Part shown: piece after piece, positions 1 to 8,586 of the stretch | How the letters are laid out: each line of letters starts with the position of its first letter | How positions within the stretch are numbered: the first letter of the stretch is position 1 | NCBI RefSeq assembly: GCF_046098205.1 | Contig: NZ_JBJURJ010000003.1 | Location: 397,142 to 461,141, forward strand | Direction of reading: 5' to 3' | Length of the DNA stretch: 64,000 nucleotides | Source: Paenibacillus_AR mesotrionivorans | GTDB taxonomy: Bacteria > Bacillota > Bacilli > Paenibacillales > NBRC-103111 | Made by a program: the position numbers and the translations under genes | Notes under the pieces: model-generated | The model's input: only the letters and a program-made list of their open reading frames with translations | What the model was told of the DNA's origin: nothing | Databases searched by the model: none

Positions 1-2
1 CC

Positions 3-806
3 ATCCGGCATGGCCTGAACAGATTGGTGCTTGCTACCCGTCAGGATAACAAGGAGCTGCAATGGCTGTCGGGAGAGAACATGTCCCATAAAACCGCCTT
101 AACTTGGCTCAAAAACAGCATCAACGCCGCCGACCGTAAGGTCCGCGCATCCTTGGAGAAGGATCCGGAAACCGGCCGGATCAGGCTGGTGCTGGAGGCC
201 GCGGCAAGCGGTGCCGACGGCGCCTTTTTCCTGCAGGATCTGGAGGGCAATATGGCATCGGCCACAGGATTGCTTATTAAGGACCAGACTGCAGCCGATG
301 CCCAATTCCGGATCAATGGGGGAGACTGGCAGTTTGTGAACGATAACCGCGTCATACTCCTGCCCGCCCTCGGGCTGCAGCTTCAGCTGCTCTCCGCTAC
401 AACCAGTCCTGCCGTTTTCAGCGTGGCCCCCGACTGGGACCACATCCGGGAAAAGCTGCTGCAGCTAAACACGGCGATGGACGTGCTGGAGCAGCGCCTG
501 GCCCAGTCTGCAGACTATCTTAACCCCCGCTTCCACCGGGAATTGCTCCGCCTCCGGGAAACCTTCCCTCCCGAGGAGGAGCTGCGGGACTCTGGACAAT
601 TAGCCGAACTTGCCGCTCTCCTTACTGGTGGACACGGCCTGATTCCCGGCCTGTTAGCCCTGATCAGGGAGATGGAATCGGTGCCTGCGGAGGAGCTGCT
701 GAACCGGGATAACAGTCGTTACAAGCGCTACGCCAATTATTTGGCCTCCCGGGAGTGGTATTCCCAGCTGCCCCATCAGGGCTTGTTATTGAACCGTTTC
801 CTGTAA
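3..806 (+). CDS. Unknown protein, 5' end outside the window
   Basis: The reading frame is open to the left edge, so the true start is missing; about 267 residues are visible. I do not recognise the family. The visible part has an N-terminal stretch rich in charged and small residues, a central beta-like segment, and a helical C-terminal half with several Leu/Glu-rich segments (about residues 140-240) that could form a helical bundle. No signal peptide or membrane segment is visible, so it is probably cytoplasmic. It converges on the minus-strand lia operon, and both share a bidirectional terminator. The reading frame is well supported by length and codon use; the function is open. Confidence 0.6.
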   Translation: MRHGLNRLVLATRQDNKELQWLSGENMSHKTALTWLKNSINAADRKVRASLEKDPETGRIRLVLEAAASGADGAFFLQDLEGNMASATGLLIKDQTAADAQFRINGGDWQFVNDNRVILLPALGLQLQLLSATTSPAVFSVAPDWDHIREKLLQLNTAMDVLEQRLAQSADYLNPRFHRELLRLRETFPPEEELRDSGQLAELAALLTGGHGLIPGLLALIREMESVPAEELLNRDNSRYKRYANYLASREWYSQLPHQGLLLNRFL

Positions 807-830
807 ATCTCCAACCTTGCCCAAAACAAA

Positions 831-866
831 AAGCCTCCGCTTTCCCTAATGGGAATCCGGAGGCTT
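831..866. terminator. Bidirectional intrinsic terminator
   Basis: A 9-bp stem (AAGCCTCCG with CGGAGGCTT) around an 18-nt loop, with A-rich and T-rich flanks, lies between two convergent genes. It can end both the unknown plus-strand gene and the liaR end of the minus-strand operon. Confidence 0.7.
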
Positions 867-883
867 ATTCCTAACGGCCCGTA

Positions 884-1540
884 CTACTGGGCCAAGCCGT
901 GTTTATGGGCGTATATGGCTGCCTGAGTGCGGTCATCCACACCCAATTTAGCGAGAATGTTGGTGACATGGAACTTAACCGTTTTGATGCCGATAAACAG
1001 CGCATCCGCCACCTCCTGATTGGACTTGCCTCCGGCGATAAGCTGGAGCACCTCCATCTCCCGGTCCGTCAGGTCCTCATGTGGAGCATGGGCAGGTTTG
1101 GGCTGGCGGAAGCGGTTCATGATTTTGGAGGCCACCTGGGATTCCAGAATGGACTGCCCCCGCGCCGCAGCACGGATGGCCGCTGCAATTTCCGTCGCTC
1201 TGGAGGTTTTGAGCAGATAGCTGAAGGCGCCGGCTTCAATAACCGGATACATCTTCTCATCATCCAGATAGCTGGTCAGAACGATCACCCGGCAATCGGG
1301 CACCAGCTGCAACAGCCGCCGCGTGGTTTCAATGCCGTCCATCCCATCCATCACCAGATCCATCAGTACCACATCCGGCTTGTATTCCTGGGCCAGACGG
1401 ATGCCGTCCGTGCCGTTGCTGGCTTCGCCCACAACCTCGATCCCGTCCTCCGTGCCCAGCACGGCGGCCAGCCCGATACGCACCATCTCGTGGTCGTCCA
1501 CCAGCAGTACCTTAATGGACTCTTCCGCTTGTTCTTCCAT
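884..1540 (-). CDS. liaR: LiaR/VraR-type response regulator
   Basis: NarL/LuxR-class response regulator of 218 aa that should be phosphorylated by the adjacent LiaS-like kinase and bind envelope-stress promoters. The receiver domain (residues 8-125) shows the acidic pair in VLLVDDHE, the phospho-acceptor Asp in VVLMDLVMDG and the conserved Lys in YLLKTS. The C-terminal LuxR HTH (about 150-215) shows LTDREMEVL and KTVKFHVTNIL. The ATG at 1540 is preferred because AGGAG lies 9 nt upstream; an in-frame ATG at 1564 lacks a site. The gene overlaps liaS by 29 nt, implying translational coupling. It is the last gene of the operon. In the family, LiaR responds to cell-wall antibiotics and lipid II interference. 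Confidence 0.9.
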   Translation of the reverse strand: MEEQAEESIKVLLVDDHEMVRIGLAAVLGTEDGIEVVGEASNGTDGIRLAQEYKPDVVLMDLVMDGMDGIETTRRLLQLVPDCRVIVLTSYLDDEKMYPVIEAGAFSYLLKTSRATEIAAAIRAAARGQSILESQVASKIMNRFRQPKPAHAPHEDLTDREMEVLQLIAGGKSNQEVADALFIGIKTVKFHVTNILAKLGVDDRTQAAIYAHKHGLAQ

Positions 1541-2591
1541 TAACCAGCTCTCCTTCCTCTTCACTCATCACCGGCGCGCGGATTTCGATCCGTGTTCCTT
1601 TGCCCGGAGCGGAAACAATGTTCAGCGAACCGCCGATTTCAGTGACTCTCTCCCGCATGGACATCAGCCCGTAGGAGGCATGTTTCTCCTCATCCGGGGA
1701 GAATCCGACACCGTTGTCCCGCACAGATAACCGGACAAGGTCAGCGGGACACTGCAGCTTAATCTCCATCTGGGTTGCCTTGGAATGGCGCAGGGTATTG
1801 GACAACGCCTCCTGCACAATCCGGAATAGCTGATCCTCAATCCCCTTGGGCAGCTGGAGCTCCTCATCCATTTCATATGTAATATCTATGGGCACCTTGG
1901 CCTGAAGCTCCGCCAGCAGCTCCCGCAGTCCTTGGGCAAGCCGCTTGCCCTCCAGATGCACAGGCCGCAGATGAAGCAACAAAGCCCTCATTTCCGATTG
2001 GGCCACAGAGGACATTTCCTCAATCAGGTGAATCTGCCGTTTCGCTTTTTCAAAATCCTTCTCCAGTGTTCGCCCCACCGCCGTAGCCGTCATGGAAATG
2101 GCAAACAGCTGCTGGCTGACCGCATCATGAAGATCCCGGGCCAGACGCTGCCGTTCCTCCACCACTGCAGAATACCGCGCTTTTTCCGCCAGCTCCGCAT
2201 TGTTGGTGGACAACCGCTGGAGGGAAGACACCTGCTCCTCCCACTTCCGGGACATCCGGTTCAGCTGTTGACCCAAACGGCCAATCTCATCCTCACCCAG
2301 ATACGGCACCGCACGGGAAAGATTCCCCTTCTCCAGGAGCATCATCACGTCCTGAAGCTGCTCCAGCCGGGCAGAATTACGATGGCTGGACCAAAAGCCG
2401 TACGCCCCGCCGACCAGCACGGAGGCGCCCGCCATTCCCAAAAACAGCTTCACCGCCTCTCCCCACGAGGAGAAATCCTTCAGAAACCCGTATATATAAA
2501 GAAAGTACAGCGCAAGCCCCAACAACGCCAGACTGAATACAATGGATTCGCCCATGCTGCGCCAAATCATATTGGTCAGTCGTTTGCCCAC
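1512..2591 (-). CDS. liaS: LiaS-type sensor histidine kinase
   Basis: Membrane sensor kinase of the HisKA_3 family, 359 aa, partner of the downstream LiaR. Two N-terminal membrane segments (about residues 12-35 and 45-65) enclose a very short extracytoplasmic loop, the usual design for an intramembrane-sensing kinase. A HAMP-like linker follows (about 70-125). The dimerisation box is in RQRLARDLHDAVSQQLFA, with the phospho-acceptor His, and the HATPase domain shows the N box in QEALSNTLRHS and the G box in VRDNGVGF. The GTG start at 2591 is chosen because AGGAGGGG lies 6 nt upstream. A small inverted-repeat element separates it from liaF. Confidence 0.9.
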   Translation of the reverse strand: MGKRLTNMIWRSMGESIVFSLALLGLALYFLYIYGFLKDFSSWGEAVKLFLGMAGASVLVGGAYGFWSSHRNSARLEQLQDVMMLLEKGNLSRAVPYLGEDEIGRLGQQLNRMSRKWEEQVSSLQRLSTNNAELAEKARYSAVVEERQRLARDLHDAVSQQLFAISMTATAVGRTLEKDFEKAKRQIHLIEEMSSVAQSEMRALLLHLRPVHLEGKRLAQGLRELLAELQAKVPIDITYEMDEELQLPKGIEDQLFRIVQEALSNTLRHSKATQMEIKLQCPADLVRLSVRDNGVGFSPDEEKHASYGLMSMRERVTEIGGSLNIVSAPGKGTRIEIRAPVMSEEEGELVNGRTSGRVH

Positions 2592-2623
2592 GGGCGTCCC
2601 CTCCTGAACATTACCGAATGTTA

Positions 2624-2784
2624 GGCCGTGTCTGAAAACTCGTTGCGGCATCTTTCACTGCCTTTTCGCCCCTTGCTTCGTCACTTCCGCTTGACGTACC
2701 CCCGGTACGCCTTCGCGAAAGTTCCTTGCTATGGACGAAAATTCCGTAAAATCTGCTCCCCTCGGAGTTTTCAGACACGCCCTA
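2624..2784. repeat. MITE-like element with 19-bp terminal inverted repeats
   Basis: The ends are AGG[C/G]CGTGTCTGAAAACTC and its inverse, with one mismatch in 19 bp. The interior (about 120 bp) has no credible gene and contains the palindrome CGTACCCCCGGTACG. It lies between liaF and liaS inside the operon, just upstream of the liaS ribosome site. No transposase is present. It looks like a non-autonomous miniature element or a REP-type hairpin; copy number elsewhere cannot be judged here. Confidence 0.6.
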
Positions 2785-2789
2785 TTCAA

Positions 2790-3458
2790 TTACAACACCT
2801 TAATGTCAATATCTCCTACGAGATAGGAAACAATTAGTTTCACCTTCGTATCCGCCGTATCATAATGCGGTGACTGCCAATAAATCTTGTTCATTGTGCC
2901 GGACTCCCGTTGACTGCCCACCCGCATCTGTCCGAACAGCACCGAGCTTTCTATGGAAACAGCCATATCCTCGGGGAAATACAGATCAATATCGCCGATC
3001 ATCCCCTGCAGGACCAGGGTGGTTTCCGGTTCCTCCGGAATAGCCAGGGTGAAGTCCAGACTCAGCTCGCCGATCACACACCATAAGCTGAGGCTCCGGA
3101 GAATCCAGGCTTCCTTGTTGCGCTTCTGGCTTTCAATCAGCCGGGTCCGTTGAATGGCCCCTGTTTCACCGTGCATTTCCTTGCTTTTGATATAAAAATA
3201 CCCCAGGGAGATCAAAATCAGAGCCATAATTACGACAAAATGGCTGCCCACCAGAATAAAGCCGCCGATACAAAGCAGCACATACCCCTTCCGGCGGATA
3301 CCGTGGCGGATGCAGTAGACACCCAGTAACACCATAAACAGGGAGATCACAGTTGCAGGAGTGGCGACAACTTTGCTGAGGAGCACAAAAACACCTGCTC
3401 CGATTAATAAGAGATAGGTATTCCGGCCCTTGTTATAGTTTGGCTGCCTGCTGTCCAT
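2790..3458 (-). CDS. liaF: LiaF-like membrane regulator of envelope stress
   Basis: A 222-aa protein with an N-terminal hydrophobic half (four short membrane segments, residues about 14-100) and a C-terminal soluble domain of the cell-wall-active antibiotics response type. That domain shows the repeated pattern GDIDLYFPEDMAVSI and a terminal YLVGDIDIKVL. In Bacillus the LiaF family inhibits the LiaS kinase in unstressed cells. The start at 3458 has GGGAGGTG upstream. It is separated from the upstream pspA by a terminator-like hairpin, so expression may be lower than that of the pspA genes unless there is read-through or an internal promoter. Confidence 0.85.
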   Translation of the reverse strand: MDSRQPNYNKGRNTYLLLIGAGVFVLLSKVVATPATVISLFMVLLGVYCIRHGIRRKGYVLLCIGGFILVGSHFVVIMALILISLGYFYIKSKEMHGETGAIQRTRLIESQKRNKEAWILRSLSLWCVIGELSLDFTLAIPEEPETTLVLQGMIGDIDLYFPEDMAVSIESSVLFGQMRVGSQRESGTMNKIYWQSPHYDTADTKVKLIVSYLVGDIDIKVL

Positions 3459-3510
3459 AAGTGTCGCACCTCCCTGCGGCCCGCCCTGTAGTCAATGGCC
3501 CCCCCGAAGA

Positions 3511-3548
3511 AAAAAGCCATGGGCTTGGCAGTTGGCCCTATGGCTTTT
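3511..3548 (-). terminator. Intrinsic terminator/attenuator between pspA and liaF
   Basis: A 13-bp GC-rich stem (AAAAGCCATAGGGC with its partner) followed by a T-run on the minus strand. It sits inside the operon directly after the distal pspA, so it may limit read-through into liaF-liaS-liaR and keep the PspA proteins in excess over the signalling proteins. Confidence 0.7.
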
Positions 3549-3618
3549 CCTTGAATTAGAATATCATATTTCGTGGGGGCAAGAATAGCTGATTTTTTAA
3601 GAATACTTGAATCTTGCC

Positions 3619-4320
3619 TTATTCCCCTGCTGCTTCATCCTTAGCGGGACCCGCCAGCTTTTGCTTCAGGGCTTCCAATTGCTCGTTGACCTTCTCTTGT
3701 TTGGCCAGATCAACAGTGGTGTAGGAGGCAACACCGGCGCTGGACAGGTACGGCTTGCCGGCAATTTCAGCCTCGGCTTCCAACTGCATGATCTTCTCTT
3801 CCATACGGTGGAATCCTCTGGAGGCGTTGCCGCCCTCAATGGTGTTGTGGTTGGTCACTTGGGCCATTTGCTTCTTGGCCTTGGCCAATTGCACACGGGA
3901 GATCAGCTCGTTGCGCTTGTTGCGCAGCTTGTAGAATTCATCCTTCATTTCATGCAGCTGACGGGTCAGCTCCTCGGCTTGAGCTTTGGATTGGGCATGC
4001 ATTTCCAGATATTCATTGAGCTTTTGGTCATGGTACAGCTTCTCTTCCAAGGCTTGACGGGCTACAGCTTCCTGCCCGTTCTTCAAGGCAGCGGCTGCTT
4101 GATTCTCACGCTCTGCACCCAGGCGGGAATGCTCAGCCACCCGTTGCTGGAGCTTGCGCTCATTGGCAATTTGCTTGGCAACTGTTACTTCCGCTGTGGC
4201 AATTTCCTCTTCCATGTCGCGGATGTACTGGTTCAGCATTACAATCGGATCCTCTACCTTATCCAGCAACTCATTCATCGACGCCTTAGTCATATCCTTC
4301 AGTCTTGTAAATACACCCAT
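3619..4320 (-). CDS. PspA/IM30 family membrane-stress protein (LiaH-like)
   Basis: A 233-aa, almost entirely alpha-helical protein of the PspA/IM30/ESCRT-III superfamily. It begins with an amphipathic helix (MGVFTRLKDMTKASMNELL), followed by long coiled-coil segments (about residues 25-190) rich in Glu, Lys, Gln and Ala. Such proteins assemble on the cytoplasmic face of damaged membrane. In Bacillus, LiaH is the main target of the LiaRS system. It is cotranscribed with pspC immediately upstream (4-nt gap) and is one of two PspA paralogues here. The start at 4320 follows GGGAG with normal spacing. Confidence 0.9.
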   Translation of the reverse strand: MGVFTRLKDMTKASMNELLDKVEDPIVMLNQYIRDMEEEIATAEVTVAKQIANERKLQQRVAEHSRLGAERENQAAAALKNGQEAVARQALEEKLYHDQKLNEYLEMHAQSKAQAEELTRQLHEMKDEFYKLRNKRNELISRVQLAKAKKQMAQVTNHNTIEGGNASRGFHRMEEKIMQLEAEAEIAGKPYLSSAGVASYTTVDLAKQEKVNEQLEALKQKLAGPAKDEAAGE

Positions 4321-4324
4321 TGTT

Positions 4325-4795
4325 TTATTCTCCCTTCTCGTATTTGGCCACTTTGGCCCGGAGTTCTTCGATTTCTTTCCACATGGCTTTCTTCTCTACA
4401 TCCTTCATCATCTCATCGATGGAAGGGGCTGCAGGCTGTGCCTGCTGGGGAGCGGACGGCCGGGCTGCATGAGCCGGACCGGTGTGATAAGGGTCTTGGG
4501 GACGGGCAGGACCGGATTGGTAAGCACCGCCTTGATAAGGTCCGCCGTAGGTATTGCCGTAGTAGCCTTGACCACCGCCGGGCGGGTACATCGGAGGAGG
4601 GGGATTAAACCCTGGCTCCTTCGGAATGACCAGACTTGCGATAATATAGATGGGAATCACGGTGCCGCCGGAGAAAAAGGTCGTTATCACCACCACCAGA
4701 CGCAGAATGGTGGAATCGACATTCAGCTGCTCGGCAAGGCCGCCGCACAAGCCTGTGAGCTTGCTGTCCCTTCTGGACCGGTACAGTTTTGTCAT
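4325..4795 (-). CDS. pspC: PspC-domain membrane protein with proline/glycine-rich tail
   Basis: A 156-aa protein with an N-terminal PspC domain (residues 1-62: a KLYRS..D.KLTGLCGGLAE motif, then a hydrophobic helix ending in VIPKEP). The middle is a low-complexity Pro/Gly/Tyr/Gln-rich linker (about 65-125), and the C-terminus is a short coiled coil (about 128-156). It likely anchors or signals to the flanking PspA proteins at the membrane. The ATG at 4795 overlaps the stop of the upstream pspA in an ATGA arrangement, indicating coupled translation. Confidence 0.85.
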   Translation of the reverse strand: MTKLYRSRRDSKLTGLCGGLAEQLNVDSTILRLVVVITTFFSGGTVIPIYIIASLVIPKEPGFNPPPPMYPPGGGQGYYGNTYGGPYQGGAYQSGPARPQDPYHTGPAHAARPSAPQQAQPAAPSIDEMMKDVEKKAMWKEIEELRAKVAKYEKGE

Positions 4796-5472
4796 GATTT
4801 GTCCCAACCTTCCTTTTCCAGCTTGCTCTTCAGCTTTTCCATCTCCACGTCCAGCGCGGATTGGACAGCTGCTCCTGCGGTATACAGGAAATCGCGGCCG
4901 GCCTGGCGGATTTCCCGCAGGGTTTTGGCCTCCATCTCCATATCGGAGACCTTATCCTCCAGCCGGGCGAACATCCGGGGCGTATCTCCCGTTTGTCTGC
5001 CCGCCATTCTGGCGTTCAGCTGCTGCTGCAGCCGCAGGGTTTCCAGACGAGCCTGGTAATAGCTGCGTTTGGCAGCTACTTCCTGATAATCGGCTTTCAA
5101 CTGATTCAGCTGATCCTGCAGCTCCAGGATGGCGTTTTTGCTGTCCTCATACAAGCCGCGGTACTGCTCCGCTTTTTCCTCGTGAAGCATTTTTTCCTGG
5201 AGGGCCAGCTTGGCTACTGCCTCTTCCCCGGCCTTCAATGCGATCAGCGCCTGCTGCTCCCGCTTATCCCGCATTTGCTCCGCCGCGGTCAGCTGCTGCC
5301 GCAGCCCCTGAGCGTGGTTCAAACATTGCATGTATAAACGCTCGGATTCGTCAATCTGTTCTTTCTGGCTGTACAGGTACCGGTCAATCAGCTTTACCGG
5401 ATCTTCCGCCTGCTCCAGCATTTCATTCAGCGTGGCTACGCTAATATCCCGGACCCGCTTCATAATGCTCAT
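4792..5472 (-). CDS. PspA/IM30 family protein, second paralogue
   Basis: A 226-aa PspA-family protein with an N-terminal amphipathic helix followed by continuous coiled coil to about residue 200. It diverges considerably from the second PspA encoded 470 bp downstream, so the two are old paralogues rather than a recent duplication. ATG at 5472 has AAGGAGG 10 nt upstream. Its stop overlaps the pspC start. It lies second in the operon, after the small membrane protein gene. Confidence 0.88.
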   Translation of the reverse strand: MSIMKRVRDISVATLNEMLEQAEDPVKLIDRYLYSQKEQIDESERLYMQCLNHAQGLRQQLTAAEQMRDKREQQALIALKAGEEAVAKLALQEKMLHEEKAEQYRGLYEDSKNAILELQDQLNQLKADYQEVAAKRSYYQARLETLRLQQQLNARMAGRQTGDTPRMFARLEDKVSDMEMEAKTLREIRQAGRDFLYTAGAAVQSALDVEMEKLKSKLEKEGWDKS

Positions 5473-5509
5473 CTGTTCGTTGCCTCCTTGCCTCTATAGT
5501 CTATAATCA

Positions 5510-5803
5510 TTAAATCATGGGGCGGTTGCGCTTCAGAAGAGATACTCCGTAGCCGATTAATGCAATCGCCAGCACCAGGCCGATAATCCAGGAGAGCTTG
5601 CTCATCAGCACCAGACCGCCGATGATCAGAATCACCCACCCTATAAACTTGCTGCCGTTTTTGACACTGTAGAAGCCCAGAGCCACCATGGCGGCTGCGA
5701 TGATGAAGCCGGCGATATTGCCTAAGCCCAGCCTGCCTACCAGAATCAAGGCGCCGCAGGCGATAAGGAGAATGGCGAACCCGCTACCTCCGTTTCGTTT
5801 CAT
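5510..5803 (-). CDS. Small LiaI/LiaF-N-terminus-like membrane protein
   Basis: A 97-aa protein made almost entirely of three or four hydrophobic segments separated by Gly-rich turns, ending in a basic KRNRP tail. It resembles the N-terminal membrane part of LiaF proteins and may play the membrane-anchor role that LiaI plays for LiaH. It is the first gene of the minus-strand envelope-stress operon, with GAAAGGGGTG upstream of the ATG. No family-specific catalytic residue is visible, and the role is inferred from position. Confidence 0.75.
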   Translation of the reverse strand: MKRNGGSGFAILLIACGALILVGRLGLGNIAGFIIAAAMVALGFYSVKNGSKFIGWVILIIGGLVLMSKLSWIIGLVLAIALIGYGVSLLKRNRPMI

Positions 5804-6045
5804 TTGTCGTTCACCCCTTTCGTTTATGTCCTTGTGTTGTTCATGTCTTTATTTTAGGCTATACCGGCTTTCTCCAAAACGGACCCGCGACTGTTTTTCG
5901 GACTGGACCTAAGTCGGGGACCGGCACCGCCTCAAGGATAAGCCGGGGACAGGCCCTGGCCGGACCCGGATGCGCGGGATGCATATTCAGCCTGCGGCAG
6001 GCGAACATTAACCCTATCCTGCAAGCGGAAGGAGGGAGTGTCCAT

Positions 6046-6201
6046 ATGCCGGAAAACAAGGTCCACCAAGGCAATTACAAGGGAACAGGCCGGATGAAAG
6101 CGGAGAACCAGGATATGGAGTTTGTGAACGATACGCTTCAAGTCGGCGCCGACAAGAATGCCTTCAAGGATGCGGACAAGAACCGGAAGCGGAAGAAATA
6201 A
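6046..6201 (+). CDS. Small hydrophilic protein, unknown
   Basis: A 51-aa, highly charged protein ending in a run of basic residues (NRKRKK). GGAGGG precedes the ATG at 6046 with good spacing. There are no hydrophobic segments or cysteines. Its small size and Asn/Lys/Asp-rich composition recall small spore-associated proteins of Bacillales, but I cannot assign a family. It is monocistronic, divergent from the lia operon. Confidence 0.55.
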   Translation: MPENKVHQGNYKGTGRMKAENQDMEFVNDTLQVGADKNAFKDADKNRKRKK

Positions 6202-6663
6202 AGCTTCTCGGAGAATGCCGGCCTGCCCGCCTCTCGCGGCTTAGCCGGAGGCGGTTTAGGCAAGGTAGACATAAAAGCGCTTACGCAATGACTCTTGTTC
6301 GACATACTCCGACGTCCAGGGTGGAGGGGAAACCGCCGCTTTATCCTCAGTATGCTGACTATAGCCCCATCGTTACTGCGTTACCGCATGCCTCCAACAC
6401 TCTTCCAAACCGCTAACGGAACTATCCGACCCTTACAATGTAAAATCGGGACCTTTAGAAAAATAACGGAACCCAGCGACTCTTAGAGTAACAAATTGCC
6501 GTCATTGAACAGCTATTTGTCTGCTAAGTGCTTCTGGGTTCCGTTAACATTACAAACCATCTGTTTTGGGCTTTTAAGTGTCGCTAAGTTCCGTTACAGC
6601 CGGAACCCGGGGGCTTCCAGTCTGTTTCGTTCCACTACAACGGTCTGCCCCGCTCCCCGCGTC
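6202..6663. repeat. Gene-free stretch with TAACGG-ended intergenic repeats (6412-6597)
   Basis: No credible gene lies here. Two direct units beginning TAACGGAAC and two inverted units ending GTTCCGTTA occur at about 6414, 6464, 6540 and 6590, joined by short unrelated sequence that often carries CTTA or CTAAG. A region with the same layout (TAACGGCGG units) occurs at 29907-30091, suggesting a dispersed intergenic repeat family of this genome. Confidence 0.5.
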
Positions 6664-7215
6664 CTACTCCATCGGCCGCGCATACTCCCAACGGCTCGCA
6701 TACTCCTCCAGCAACGGATGCCGGGCACCCGCAGCCGGTGGAGCAACAACCAGGCGCAGCTGGCGGATCCATTCCTTGAAGGAATCATACCCCGCCCACT
6801 TTAGCGCCAGCCTCTCCGGCATCCACACAAAAAAGGGACCGCGGTGCTTCTCCGTAAGAAAAGCCAACGCCGTATCCACAGGCGTATACTTCTTCCGCTT
6901 CCCCTCCCACTGATCCAGAAGGGCCCGGGCTCTCACAGGCAGATATGGCTCCGCTTCCTCCATGGCCGCCTCCAGCTCCTGAACCCGCCGGTAATAAGGA
7001 GAAAGCTCCGCAAGTCCCATCCGGCGCCCCGTCTCTTCGTGGATGGGATAGAGCACAATCCGGTCGAAGCCCCGCAGTCCGGCAAAGCGGTAAACCTCCG
7101 CCAGCCCGGAGACGGCTATATCCGTGAAATCCCCGTATACGATCAGTGTCCCGGTTCTAACCTCTTGCGGCGGCTCATAACCAAAAGGGACCTGTTTGTT
7201 TTCGTTGGCCACCAT
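6664..7215 (-). CDS. Unknown conserved-looking protein
   Basis: A 183-aa soluble protein with no recognised family. It has a beta-rich first half (for example GTLIVYGDFTDIAVSGL) and a helical, Arg/Glu-rich second half. Several aromatic and Pro residues near the C-terminus suggest a folded globular domain. The gene lies directly downstream of the acetyltransferase gene (32-nt gap), so the two probably share a transcript. A possible RBS (GAGGGGA) precedes the ATG at 7215. Confidence 0.65.
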   Translation of the reverse strand: MVANENKQVPFGYEPPQEVRTGTLIVYGDFTDIAVSGLAEVYRFAGLRGFDRIVLYPIHEETGRRMGLAELSPYYRRVQELEAAMEEAEPYLPVRARALLDQWEGKRKKYTPVDTALAFLTEKHRGPFFVWMPERLALKWAGYDSFKEWIRQLRLVVAPPAAGARHPLLEEYASRWEYARPME

Positions 7216-7247
7216 TTCCCCTCCATTCCTGGATTAATCGGATGCCG

Positions 7248-8447
7248 TCAGAAAAAGTCCAGCAAAAAGGGCTGTCCATCCGGCAAAGCAGCTTCCAACA
7301 GCTCCAGTTGGCTGGGGTCGCCTGTCAATAGACCATGCTCATACCAAAAGGAGGGCCGCTCATAACCCAGCAGCATGGAAGTGAGAATGCCGATCCCGCA
7401 GGACAGTCCTTCACCCTCCGCGCTTTCCCCGCCAATGGGTCCCCGCCGAACCTTGGGTCCAGGGCCTTGCTCCTCCGTACGCACCGTATAACTGCCTTCA
7501 TTCCATGGGGCTTGCTCATCGCGGATATGGAGCTTCAGTTCCCCTGCAGCTCCAGGACGGAAAGCATAACCGTTCAGAAAAGCCTCGGCGTCCACCAGCC
7601 TTGCCATAGAATACGGCACCGTTTCATGGCTGATGCGCGGGTCCTTAAGCAGCGAAGCCAGCCTGTCTGCCGGATGAGCCATCTTCAGCACAACCTTGCC
7701 TTGGCTGCCCAGCATGGAATCATGATCGGCTACGAAATTCCATAAGCCCCTATAGGCTTCCCCGTCCAGGGCTACCCATTCCTGGATTGTTAAGATGCTG
7801 TCTGCCACCTTGTAGAGCATATATCCTGTTGCACGTCCGTCTCTGTCACAATAAACAGCTCCTAAGCCCCCTTGGTTTTTCCGAGCCAATACCCCTTCCA
7901 CCCACCATTTGCGGGTGCGGACCATCATGCCGTTATGGCGTGTGGCGTAAGCCTCATAAACCGGCGCCAATACCTCCAGGTCAACGGTACGTTTGATCCG
8001 TCCGGAAGCCGCCGGAAACCGGGGCAGCTGGTGGGGGGCCAGCTCGTATTTCTTGTATTCGGTATTGGCTTCCCAGCCGAATCTCCGGTAAAACTCGAAC
8101 TTGAAGGGATGGAGCATAGAGATGGTTTGGCCTTGTTCTTTCATTACCCGCAGCGAATGGGTGAGCAGGTCCGCCACTCTGCCGCCGCGGCGTTTCTCCG
8201 GCCAGGTGGCAACAGCGGCGATTCCACCCATAGCCAGCGGCCTGCCGCCCACATAAATCTCCATAGGCAAAAGCATCAGCTTCGCTTCCAGCCCATCCTC
8301 TCCATAACAACCCCAGTTCTCAGAGGGCATCAAAGTTGCGGCCCGTTTAGCCCGCTCCTCAGGTGTCAACGTGTACTGAAATGCAAAAGAGGAAAGACGT
8401 GAGTATTCCTCCCTTTCATCCTCCTGCATCTGGCGAATCTGTCTCAT
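7248..8447 (-). CDS. Eis-like GNAT N-acetyltransferase
   Basis: A 399-aa protein with an N-terminal GNAT fold (about residues 1-140) carrying the acetyl-CoA loop region in WPEKRRGGRVADLL. A second degenerate GNAT-like half follows (about 150-290), then a C-terminal sterol-carrier-like domain (about 295-399). This three-part layout is that of the Eis family, which acetylates amines such as lysine side chains or aminoglycosides. The actual substrate is unknown. The ATG at 8447 is preferred to one 48 nt upstream because GGAGG lies 7 nt before it. The terminal Phe-Phe matches the usual exposed C-terminus that enters the active site in this family. Confidence 0.8.
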   Translation of the reverse strand: MRQIRQMQEDEREEYSRLSSFAFQYTLTPEERAKRAATLMPSENWGCYGEDGLEAKLMLLPMEIYVGGRPLAMGGIAAVATWPEKRRGGRVADLLTHSLRVMKEQGQTISMLHPFKFEFYRRFGWEANTEYKKYELAPHQLPRFPAASGRIKRTVDLEVLAPVYEAYATRHNGMMVRTRKWWVEGVLARKNQGGLGAVYCDRDGRATGYMLYKVADSILTIQEWVALDGEAYRGLWNFVADHDSMLGSQGKVVLKMAHPADRLASLLKDPRISHETVPYSMARLVDAEAFLNGYAFRPGAAGELKLHIRDEQAPWNEGSYTVRTEEQGPGPKVRRGPIGGESAEGEGLSCGIGILTSMLLGYERPSFWYEHGLLTGDPSQLELLEAALPDGQPFLLDFF

Positions 8448-8586
8448 TCCTTGTCCTCCAATCGGTTTGCCAAAACATTGGCGCAATCCGGGCATACGTC
8501 CATACCACCCAGCGGCCCCGGCATATAGTGTATTATTCGTTTCCGCATTACCCCCGCTTGAAACTCTTGAGGGGAGGTGAACAACA

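Noticed and set aside
3607..4608. 333-codon plus-strand frame over pspA/pspC
   Set aside because: Antisense shadow of a coiled-coil gene; such genes often leave the opposite strand open.
6295..6913. Several plus-strand frames between 6.3 and 6.9 kb
   Set aside because: They run through the TAACGG repeats or opposite the 183-aa gene, and no ribosome sites are visible.
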